Shown here: one piece after another, positions 54,463 to 64,000 of the stretch
How the letters are laid out: every line of letters begins with the position of its first letter
Numbering within the stretch: position 1 is the stretch's first letter
Assembly: GCA_963921825.1 (NCBI GenBank)
Contig: OY997588.1
Location: 65,554,617 to 65,618,616, forward strand
Direction of reading: 5' to 3'
DNA: 64,000 bases
From: Erodium maritimum
Lineage: Eukaryota > Streptophyta > Magnoliopsida > Geraniales > Geraniaceae
The notes under the pieces: generated by a model
What the model was told of the DNA's origin: nothing
The model's input: the letters and a program-made list of their open reading frames with translations, nothing else
Databases searched by the model: none
Position numbers and translations under genes: made by a program

Positions 54463-57335
54463 TGTCACGCCCAAATTTCAGTAAACCGAACTCGGGACAC
54501 GAACATTTAAAATCATAAACACTTTGAAACCTTTTCCATTAAATCACGTTAAAATACCAGTTTAGTTCAACAAAAAATAATTACAACTCAAAATAAAACG
54601 TCCCACAAGCGGACAAAATGCGAGGTATCCGTCGCTAGACTAAAAAGTAACCCGTACTCCCGCCCCTAGCTCTTCAAGCTTCGGAAGCTCACCTAGCCCG
54701 ACCTGCGACAAGTACCTGTAGGAAAAGCAGCTAGGGGTGAGCGTTCGCTCACCACCACGGATAACAGACTGACTACGACATAATTAGCAGACAATGCCGG
54801 TAACACCAACAATAAACTCAACACCAGGGAACACTATCCCCAACTCAAGTACTCCGACTGACACACGCCCACTGTTACCTTCCTTGACCAACTCAACACT
54901 CTGACATGTAAAGTAGACCCGACATGACGATCACGACCTCTTCCAAGGACTCAAGACCACCACGCAACACCCAAGATCACAAAGGATCGCACACCAAACA
55001 AGATCGCAAAGGATCGCATACCAACTGCTCGGTAACCTCCCTCAATCACGCGCTTTGCCGAACCACTCAGGCCAGGCGGTCGACCTGTATCAGTAACCTC
55101 TCTCTCTCTCACGCGCTTCCCCGACACAAAGTCGGGCCAGGCGGTCGACCTGTCATACTCACAACCCCGAACCACACACGCGCGGCCAGGACCCCTTTAC
55201 TTACGGGCGGGCCCCCTACCCCGTCTGAACATGCAGACGCGTGTGATCGAGGACCCCCGTTTAATGAAGCGGGCCCAAAACCTCAGGTAACCACAATCAC
55301 AATCACAAACAAAGTTCAACACTCCACAGGCACTCATGGCCACCCAAGACACCAACCATAAAACACGGACTCAACAGCCCCACAGGCACTCACGGCCTCC
55401 CAAGATACACCAACAGTAACTCACGGGCTCAACAACCACACGGGCACTCACGACCTCCCAAGACACACCAACGGTAAAGACATGGGTTCAACAACCCCAC
55501 AGCTACTCACGGCCTCCCAAGACACACTAACAGTAAGGACACATGTTCAACAACCCCACGGGCACACACGACCTCCCAAGACACCAGCAGTCAAACACGG
55601 GCTCTCATGGCCACCCAAGACTCAACAGTCAAACACGGGCTCTCATGGCCACCCAAGACACGAAAAATACACAATCAACCTCCGGCATAACTAAAGCCTC
55701 CAACAGTTCTAATATCAACAGTTTCACAATCAACCTCCGGGCATGGTCATATGCCTCCAGTAATTCTACTAACGCTAAGTTCTCTGCTCCTACGACACTA
55801 CTAAGTGTCACATGCATTTCCAACATTCGCTACATTCCCGTATCATGCTTTTCTAATATTCGATAACCTACTTAACCCACGACACCCCGGTGTCACATGC
55901 AATTCTACTGTTAACTTTCCCTAGTCAGGGATGAGATCCGGCTACTTTTCCCTACCTCGTGCGTGTTCCCCAAAAGCCAACCAACGAGCTCCGGTGTGAT
56001 CTCAGTCACTCACCCAGCTTTCCCTTGCCTCGGTCCGCGGCACGATCTAAAAGAACACAATTTTAAGGCACTTAACAACTCGCATGAATAAACCGAAATT
56101 CAATAAACTTAACGCCCAAACGTAACCCCGACATTGTCGATAAAGGACCCGTAAAGGCCCGATTCGCCCGACATGGCGAATCTGCCCGGGTTTTGGAAAT
56201 GCCCTTCTGGGGCTCCAAAAATTCCCGTTAGAATAATTCAAGGGTCCCAATGCACTTGACGGAATCGAATTCCGACTTCCGAGTCAATTAATTGACGTTT
56301 AAAGTTTCTAAACCCAATAATTACAACTTTTCCAGTTTAATTCCAAATTTCGATTCGGTTATGGATAAATGGTCCGGGGAACGTTCTAAACCAGCCGAAC
56401 ATAAAACCCAAGCACCCGAGCATGTGGGCCCCACACGACCAGCCTTGGCCGTGGGTGGCTAGGGCCCTTTGGGCCTGGCCCACCATGGTGGTGGCCGGCC
56501 CTAGCTCCGGCCAGCCACCTCACATGGTGGCCGGCCACCCTATATGGTGGCCGGAGCTCCTCCCGAGCTTCGGTCACCGGAAAACGTGCTCCTTCACCTC
56601 CAAACGTCTCCAAAACGTCTCCAACACTCCCCCAACATCAAAACAACCTTAAACTAATAGTTTTAAACCAAAACCTAATTTTAGAAATTGACAAATCGAA
56701 GATCGGTTTGGTGATTACCGTAGAGGAAGACGAGGTGAGCTTGAATCTCTTCACTTAGAGACGATCCAAGGGTGGAGATGACGTGAATAGTGGCCCAAAC
56801 CCTAGCTTCTCTCTTCTTTTCTAAAACTAACACATTTTTCTAATTTTTTTCCTTTTTACAATGTGTGGCCGGCCACCTCTCATCCTCTCTTAGTTCCCCC
56901 CCAAAACTAACACCACCACTTGTTGGACAAGTGGCAAGGTGGGTCCCACACCTTCCAATCAGATTCGCGAAAATCGGACGTTTCGGGCCCCGAACGGGCA
57001 CTTTTTCCCAAAAATTACGAAACTTCACGGGCTACAAGGAAATGGCTCAACTAAGACCGCTGCGACGACGGCTAAGATTTTTGGATCCAAAACGGTCCTC
57101 GAATGGACAAAAACATCGCTCGGTTGACTTTTCCAACGAAAAGTCAACTTTTCCCAAATTGATCAGAAAGTTGCCCTGAGTCCCCCAGAACTCACTTTGG
57201 TCGATAACGGGGCCAAATTAAGTCCGGTATGACTCTCGGGGTCATTTTAGGTTCAATTAAGTGTCTGTCTTAAAAAATTTAAATTTTCCTGTTTTTCGCA
57301 GGTTTGACTGGCGTTGACCGGGAGTGGTTATTACA
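54463..57335 (-). repeat. Tekay-type 3' LTR
   Basis: TGTCACGCCC...GGTTATTACA. Relative to the 5' LTR it has an extra segment (about 55077-55245) and lacks a short one (CGATCACTCCC region near 61809). It contains tandem units around CACGGGCTCTCATGGCCACC (55320-55660). Confidence 0.9.
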
Positions 57336-57353
57336 ATCTACCCCCCTTAAAGG
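57336..57353 (-). other. Tekay-type polypurine tract
   Basis: On the minus strand CCTTTAAGGGGGGTAGAT directly precedes the 3' LTR, the classical chromovirus form. Confidence 0.85.
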
Positions 57354-57382
57354 AATTTCGTCCGCGAAATTTAGAACAACGC

Positions 57383-58778
57383 TCATATAATATACAATAA
57401 ATACGTACCCTGAAAGGTCTCGCGGTAGGTAGGGGATCCTGGGGTCCGGGAGTCGGTAACTGCGTACACTCTTCCCTCTGACTCCTGCTGCCTCTGACCT
57501 GGCGCACTGAATGCTAGATACCCATAGCTCTGCTGCTGTCTCGGAGCCGGTGCGCTCGTCGACGGCTGCAAAAACCTCGACTGCTGACTCTGGCGAGGGA
57601 GGCCTCTGGGCGACTGCGCGGTATACGACTGCTCAATACACCTGGCCATAGTGTGCCCAACCCGGCCGCACCGGTGACACCTGGTCTCGTCGGCTCTCGA
57701 CCCCGTGCCCGACTGACACTCTCGATGCATGTGGCCTAGCTGATGCCACTGAAGTGACTGGCCCCACTGATGCCACCGACCCCCGTGGTCTCGCTCCACC
57801 CTGATGAGCATGTGGTCGGAAGAACTCTGTGGTCCTCTGTCTCCTCGGGTCTCGTGACTCGGACGGCCCTGCAAAGCTGGTCGGCCGCTGCCGAACCTCA
57901 CGGGTCCTGGCCGCATCCCAGATACCCTGCTCCATCGTCGCTGCGGTGTCCACGAGATCTGTATACTTCCGCAACCTCAAGGCGAGGACCTTATCCCGAA
58001 TCACCGGTCTCAGTTCCCCCTCGAACCGCAGGCAACGGTTCCGCTCGGTCGTCACCATCTCCGGCGTGAATCTGGTCAAGGCCGTGAACCTGGCCTCGTA
58101 TTCTGCCACTGTCATCCCCTCCTGCTCCAGGTCCAAAAACTGCCGATGTCGCTCCAACCGAGCCGACTCGGGAAAGTACTGTGCTAGAAACAACTCCTGA
58201 AAGATGTAGTAGTCGTGCCCGACACTGTCCTTCACACGCCCCCATCAGTGGTAGGCGATGTCCCTCAGCTGGTGAGCTGCGAAGGACACTCTGCGGCGGC
58301 CATCTTCGATACCTGATGTATCCAGGTCCCGAGTGACCTACTCTAGCCACCTCTCGGCTAGGTCGGGGTTCGACTCCCCGACAAATGTAGGTATCCCTAG
58401 CTTCAGGAAGTCCAGCAAGGAACGGGCCGTATTGTCCTCTGCCTGAACGGACCTCACTGGGACCGCTGTTGCCTCCGGAGCTGGCGAAGCCGACTCTCGA
58501 CTGGCGATGATCGCCACTAAACTCTGGACTGTCCTGGTCAGCTCATCCATGGCAGTCATAACGGGAGGGTCCGCGACCGGCGGAACACTGGGTGTGCCTG
58601 TAGACGGTCCCACGTCGCTTCTCCTGTCTTCTCCGACAGGAGTGCCCTGCGCCTCCGCGTACTCGGCGGGCTCAACGGTTGGCTCCCGTCCTGGTGTCCC
58701 CGCTGACCGTCCCCGCCGGCCCCGTGTGGGCGCCCGTCCCCGTGTTACCGCCGCTCGTCCTCGTCTGCCGCGAGCCAT
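57383..58778 (-). pseudogene. Tekay-type Gag, inactivated
   Basis: Starts MARGRRGRAAVTRGRAP at 58778. A capsid-type retrotransposon Gag domain follows: LGIPTFVGESNPDLAERWLE, VKDSVGHDYYIFQELFLAQ, FLDLEQEGMTVAEYEARF and LALRLRKYTDLVDTAATME. A CCHC zinc knuckle, CHRCGRVGHTMARC, lies near the end (57690-57650). A second, damaged knuckle, LGHMHRECQ, precedes it with its first cysteines missing. Two in-frame stops (TAG at 58338-58340 and TGA at 58245-58247) fall where tryptophan codons are expected, and a frame change lies between about 57916 and 57700. The frame ends at 57383. Confidence 0.85.
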
Positions 58779-58785
58779 AAGTTAG

Positions 58786-60241
58786 TATCCTCTGCACGGA
58801 TACACGCAAACGTTCAGTTTGCGAACTCATATAAGACAACAAGCTCAAATACACTAACGTTCACACGGTCTATGTCTACCCCAACGTACTTGTTACTAAA
58901 CGTCACACCGCTCACGCTAATTATACTTTAATTATAATAATACGTAAGCGAAACCTCAATTTTAACCACACAAACGTACACCAAGCCCTCACCCGGTCCT
59001 TTACGCACTTACTCATAACTTTCCGCAACCAAAGCAGTGTTCGTTACTCGTCCCTTGCGGGAAAAGTAGTAAAGGGGATGAGCGTTATGCTCACCTCCAC
59101 GGACACCCGTTCGATTATTGCATGCTAGTAATGCACCAAAGACTTACCACTCTAGTCAGGGCAAACCACCATCCCAAACCTACAACCAACACGTCACACT
59201 GCTCAAGTCATTAACACCTCAATTACTCTCTTATGTAAGGGAAACCTCGAAATGGGGTTTATGTTCTCAATTCAGCAACTACTATTGCTTACAACCTCAA
59301 TACCCCAACACAACCGTGAACACCGCCACACAAAGCCAACACTCAACTTGCACAATCAAGACGGTGAGAAGGACAGGGGTCACGGACCCGTGACAAACCC
59401 CGTCACGGTTGGGGTCACGGAGCCGTGACGAAGATCTAAAATTTGCCAGAACTCTCTGGTCCGTCACGGATCCGTGACAGGATCCGTGACACTCGCGCAG
59501 ACCTGTTTACCAAACTCGGTTCCAACTCGATTCTTAACCCGTTTCAACCCTAAAATTAGCCTTAAACGACACACACGCTTGACTATCAAAGCAGCCAACA
59601 CACGCGCCCCGACTCACAGACCAATCAAGTCATTCAACCTCAACCAAAACACGAGCCGACACGGCCAAAAAACAACACAACAACACTCGCCCACCGGGCA
59701 AACCAACACCGAACCACGCCCACCTGGCCAACCAACACCGAACCATGCCCACCGGGCCAACCAACATCAAAACACGCCCGCCGGGCCAATCAAAATCAAA
59801 CACGCCCACAGGGCCAATCAAAATCAAACACGCCCACAGGGCCAATCAAAATCAAACACGCCCTCAGGGCCAATCAATTTTAAAACTTTCTCCTTTTTCA
59901 TTTTAAAACCTCATACTTGGCATCAAGTAGTTACAACCCGGTCCAGGCGTCCCCGAACTACGTTGTACCGACTTGACATCAGCACCATCACGTTCGACTA
60001 CAGGAGCGCTCTTGAGTCGACCCGCGACAGCTTAAAAACGTTTCACGCAGCACACACAAACAGTATGCCAGTAACCCCGTACTGCACATACACACAGACA
60101 AAACAAAACTCAAGACATTAAGGGTTTACACACGGTTCCCGACCTGCGTACCCAACGCACGACGGGACTTTACTGACTCGACTCTCCCCACCTAATTGAC
60201 GGACAGTCCGAGGTGTGAAACCTCGAGCTCTGATACCAAGC
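58786..60241 (-). mobile_element. Tekay-type leader with primer-binding site
   Basis: Non-coding leader between the 5' LTR and gag. TTGGTATCAGAGC (60227-60239, minus) is the primer-binding site. Tandem units of about 27 bp (CACGCCCACAGGGCCAATCA) fill 59690-59875, and a palindromic block of CGTGAC/GTCACG lies at 59370-59490. Confidence 0.8.
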
Positions 60242-63129
60242 TGTCACGCCCCAATTTCAGTAAACCAAACTCGGGACGCGAACATTTAAAATCATAAACA
60301 CTTTGAAACCTTTTCCATTAAATCACGTTAAAATACCAGTTTAGTTCAACAAAAAATAATTACAACTCAAAATAAAACGTCCCACAAGCGGACAAAATGC
60401 GAGGTATCCGTCGCTAGACTAAAAAGTAACCCGGACTCCCGCCCCTAACTCTTCAAGCTTCGGAAGCTCACCTAGTCCGACCTGCGATAAGTACCTGTAG
60501 GAAAAGCAGCTAGGGGTGAGCGTTCGCTCACCACCACGGATAACAGACTGACTACGGCATAATTAGCAGACAATGCCGGTAACACCAACAATAAACTCAA
60601 CACCGGGGAACACTATCCCCAACTCAAGTACTCCGACTGACACACGCCCACTGTTACCTTCCTTGACCAACTCAACACTCTGACACGTAAAGTAGACCCG
60701 ACACGATGATCACGACCTCTTCCAAGAACTCAAGACCACCACGCAACACCCAAGATCACAAGGGATCGAACACCAAACAAGATCGCAAAGGAACGCATAC
60801 CAGCTGCTCGATAACCTCCCTCAATCACGCGCTTTGCCGAACCACTCAGGTGATCGAGGACCCCCGTTTAATGAAGCGGGCCCACAACCTCAGGTAACCA
60901 CAATCACAATCACAAACAAAGTTCAACAGACAGCAACAACACAAGTTCAGCACTCCACAGGCACTCATGGCCACCCAAGACACCAACCATAAAACACGGA
61001 CTCAACAGCCTCACAGGCACTCACGGCCTCCCAAGATACACCAACAGTAACTCAGGGGCTCAACAACCCCACGGGCACTCACGGCCTCCCAAGACACACC
61101 AACGGTAAAGACACGGGTTCAACAACCCCACAGCCACTCACGACCTCCCAAGACACACCAACAGTAAGGACACAGGTTCAACAACCCCACGGGCACACAC
61201 GGCCTCCCAAGACACCAACAGTCAAACACGGGCTCTCATGGCCACCCAAGACTCAACAGTCAAACACGGGCTCTCATGGCCACCCAAGACCCAACAGTCA
61301 AACACGGGCTCTCATGGCCACCCAAGACACGAAAAATACACAATCAACCTCCGGCATAACCAAAGCCTCCAACAGTTCTAATATCAACAGTTTCACAATC
61401 AACCTCCGGGCATGGTCATATGCCTCCAGTAATTCTACTAATGCTAAGTTCTCTGCTCCTACGACACTACTAAGTGTCACATGCATTTCCAACATTCGCT
61501 ACATTCATGTATCATGCTTTTCTAATATTCGATAACCTACTTAACCCACGACACCCCGGTGTCACATGCAATTCTACTGTTAACTTTCCCTAGTCAAGGC
61601 CGAGATCCGGCTACTTTTCCCTACCTCGTGCGTGTTCCCCAAAAGCCAACCAACGAGCTCCGGTGTGATCTCAGTCACTCACCCAGCTTTCCCTTGCCTC
61701 GGTCCGCGGCACGATCTAAAAGAACACAATTTTAAGGCACTTAACAACTCGCAGGAATAAACCGAAATTCAATAAACTTAACGCCCAAACGTAACCCCGA
61801 CAATGTCGATCACTCCCAAATTTCCCAATTACTCGACATTGTCGATAAAGGACCCGTAAAGGCCCGATTCGCCCGACATGGCGAATCTGCCCGGGTTTTG
61901 GAAATGCCCTTCCGGGGCTCCAAAAATTCCCGTTTTCGTTTCTACAGTCTTAGAATAATTCAAGGGTCCCAATGCACTAGACGGAATCGAATTCCGATTC
62001 AATTAATTGACGTTTAAAGTTTCTAAACCCGATAATTATAACTTTTCCAATTTAATTCCAAATTTCGATTCGGTTATGGATAAATGGTCCGGGGAACGTT
62101 CTAAACCACCCGAACATAAAACCCGAGCACCCGATTACGTGGGCCCCACCCAACCAGCCATGGCCGTGGGTGGCTAGGGCCCTTTGGGCCCGGCCCACCA
62201 TGGTGGTGGCCGGCCCTAGCTCCGGCTAGCCACCTCACATGGTGGCCGGCCACCCTATATGGTGGCCGGAGCTCCTCTCGAGCTCCCGGTCACCGGAAAA
62301 CGTGCTCCTTCACCTCCAAACGTCTCCAAAACGTCTCCAAAACATCTCCAACACTCCCCCAACATCAAAACAACCTTGAACTAATAGTTTTAAACCAAAA
62401 CCTAATTTTAGAAATTGACAAATCGAAGATCGGTTTGGTGATTACCGTAGAGGAAGACGAGGTGAGCTTGAATCTCTTCACTTTGAGACGATCCAAGGGT
62501 CGAGATGACGTGAATAGTGGCCCAAACCCTAGCTTCTCTCTCTTTTCTCTCTTCTTCTCCTTCTCTCTCTAAAACTCTCTTCTTTTCTAAAACTAACTCA
62601 TTTTTCTAATTTTTTTTTTCCTTTTTACAATGTGTGGCCGGCCACCTCTCATCCTCTCTTAGTTTCCCCCCAAAACTAACACCACCACTTGTTGGACAAG
62701 TGGCAAGGTGGGTCTCACACCTTTTGGAAAAATATCTACTAGATATTTTCCAATCAGATTCGCGAAAATCGGACGTCTCGGGCTCCAACGGGCACTTTTT
62801 CCCAAAAATTACGAAACTTCACGGGGTACAAGGAAATGGCTCAACTAAGACCGTTGCGACGACGGCTAAGCTTTTTGGATCCAAAATGGTCCTCGAATGG
62901 ACCAAAACATCGCTCGGTTGACTTTTCCAGCGAAAAGTCAACTTTTCCCAAATTGATCAGAAAGTTGCCCTGAGTCCCCCGGAACTTACTTTGGTTGATA
63001 ACGGGGCCAACTTAAGTCCGGTATGACTCTCGGGGTCATTTTAGGTTCAATTAAGTGTCTGGCTTAAAATTTTTAAATTTTCCTGTTTTTCGCAGGTTTG
63101 ACTGGCGTTGACCGGGAGTGGTTATTTCA
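60242..63129 (-). repeat. Tekay-type 5' LTR
   Basis: TGTCACGCCCC...GGTTATTTCA, partner of 54463-57335. Three tandem CACGGGCTCTCATGGCCACC units lie at 61225-61325, one more than in the 3' LTR. Confidence 0.9.
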
Positions 63130-63134
63130 AACCC

Positions 63135-64000
63135 CACTGCTTTGCTTGTCTAATCTTCTAAGTATGAGGTTCCTCTATCGGAATATGAGGGGAGCCTCTT
63201 TTACCCACAAGGGCACTTCGAGATCTAGTTTACAAATGAAAACCCCTTGTCATCCTTATACAAGAGTCCAAGTTACAAACAACTCCCACAAAATTTCTGC
63301 ACTCTATTGGCTTAAGTTCTTGTTGGGATCTGGTGAGTTTAGATGTAGATGGTGCTTCTGGAGGTCTTCTAACAATTCGGAAGAAGCAGGATTACAAAAA
63401 CTTCTTGTTTGAATCAATGGAAAACGTTGAATCCTAACTATCTCATAAAGGTCATTCTTAGGTCCTAACTACGCTCCACCTTTTATCACAGATTCTAACA
63501 CAAAGGTGGTATTTTGTTACAAAAAGTAATATAAAGGTGGTTTTTTTGTTACAAAAAATAACATAAAGGTAGTATTTTGTTACAAGGAACACCACTTATT
63601 TCATAATTATTTTACACATGGTTGTTACTTTTTATAAACGTGTACCACCTTTTTGTTAGGATCTATGACAAAAGATGGACCGTAGTTAGGACCTGCGAAT
63701 GACCTTTCTAGGACCCTTAGGATTCGGCGTTATCCCTTAAATCAATGGATCATGTTTTAATATGGGGAAGGTTGGATGTTGAGTTGCAAGTGGAATTGTG
63801 TATTGTGAATTTTTGTGCTCCTTGCTCTGTTACTATCAAAAGATCATTGTGGGAGGATTTACTTCTAGAATTCAAAGTCTTGGGGAATTTGTTAATTTGT
63901 GCTGGGAATTTTAATGTCATATGTCACTGTTGGAAAAATGTGGTCAAAATGTGATTTTATGGGTTTAAATGTGATTTATGATATTAAATTGATTTTATGG
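63135..64000 (+). pseudogene. LINE ORF2 endonuclease region (cut by window edge)
   Basis: Resumes the LINE interrupted at 54462. The start MRFLYRNMRGASF (63163) resembles the N-terminus of LINE ORF2 endonuclease. After a MITE (63421-63739) the frame 63745-63954 reads VNFCAPCSVTIKRSLWEDL and LICAGNFNVI, matching the conserved N-Y-A-P and GDFN blocks of the APE-type endonuclease with the D of GDFN replaced by N-containing AGNFN. Frame breaks occur between 63240 and 63420, so it is defective. Reverse transcriptase would lie beyond the window. Confidence 0.75.
63421..63739. mobile_element. MULE-type MITE inside the LINE endonuclease
   Basis: A 319-bp inverted-repeat element (GTTGAATCCTAACT and AGGTCCTAACTACG against GTAGTTAGGACCT and AGGATTCGGCGTTA) with a perfect 9-bp target duplication aatcaatgg (63412-63420 and 63740-63748). 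Its core repeats AAAGGTGGTATTTTGTTAC about three times. Confidence 0.9.

Larger units (their letters stand above)
54463..63129 (-). mobile_element. Tekay/Del-type Ty3/gypsy element, pol deleted
   Basis: An 8.67-kb element with two long LTRs (2873 and 2888 bp), a tRNA-Met primer-binding site (60227-60239), a 1.45-kb leader, a gag region and a polypurine tract, all in order on the minus strand. Flanks aactc (54458-54462) and aaccc (63130-63134) match at 4 of 5. Protease, reverse transcriptase, RNase H and integrase are absent: gag reads into GRVYAVTDSRT near where protease should begin, and the polypurine tract follows within about 40 bp of the gag stop. Such an element could only move with help from a full relative. 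Confidence 0.88.

Noticed and set aside
57770..58785. Plus-strand open frames opposite the Tekay-type gag
   Set aside because: GC-rich antisense frames without recognisable domains; the minus strand carries the Gag and CCHC motifs.
59690..59875. CRISPR-like repeat array
   Set aside because: The units of about 27 bp are contiguous without distinct spacers and lie in a plant retrotransposon leader.
59474..60121. 215-residue plus-strand open frame
   Set aside because: It lies in the retrotransposon leader, is antisense to the element and reflects its 27-bp tandem units; no protein family is suggested.

Overview
The window is nuclear DNA from a flowering plant, most likely a eudicot. Two multi-exon plant genes with GT-AG introns sit among dense, nested plant transposable elements (Ty1/copia, Ty3/gypsy including a Tekay/Del-type chromovirus, LINEs, MULE- and hAT-type MITEs). 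The species cannot be named from the sequence. There is no bacterial operon structure, CRISPR array or rRNA.

Layout. 1-8300: a degraded Ty3/gypsy tandem (gag start, two LTRs of about 530 bp, an integrase remnant), minus strand, with a structurally complete but inactivated 5.06 kb copia element (3090-8147) inserted in one repeat arm. 8850-12864: leader, primer-binding site and one 3.3 kb LTR of a Tekay/Del-type element. 13440-17460: copia remnants, a partial LTR of a family that recurs later, and a tandem repeat of about 180 bp. 17974-27990 (minus): a 15-exon gene for a CHFR-like ubiquitin ligase (FHA, RING, cysteine-rich region, C-terminal PBZ-type zinc finger; 461 aa by my splice model), with most large introns carrying MITEs or a TRIM. 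28262-30676: a MULE-like insertion with four tandem tRNA-like units, lying between the two divergently transcribed genes. 31377-41920 (plus): a 21-exon gene for a P5A-type ATPase (orthologue of Arabidopsis PDR2/MIA; 1181 aa by my model), apparently intact. 42303-43995: a poly-A retroposon with a perfect 15-bp target-site duplication. 45157-64000: a LINE, partly duplicated, interrupted by two solo LTRs, a 1.37 kb long-TIR element, a deleted Tekay-type element (54463-63129) that keeps gag but has lost all of pol, and small MITEs.

The two real genes are unrelated in pathway: the ATPase is an ER membrane protein with a C-terminal KKxx sequence, while the CHFR-like protein is expected to act as an E3 ligase in checkpoint or poly(ADP-ribose)-linked signalling. 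They are divergent neighbours whose shared upstream region was lengthened by a transposon. Most of the rest is a layered record of insertions; about a dozen can be delimited by their target-site duplications. I saw no convincing new multi-gene system. The most unusual signals are the tRNA-like tandem array, a MITE built of alternating CG dinucleotides, a recurrent motif of about 100 nt shared by three unrelated loci, and the MITE loading of the CHFR-like introns.
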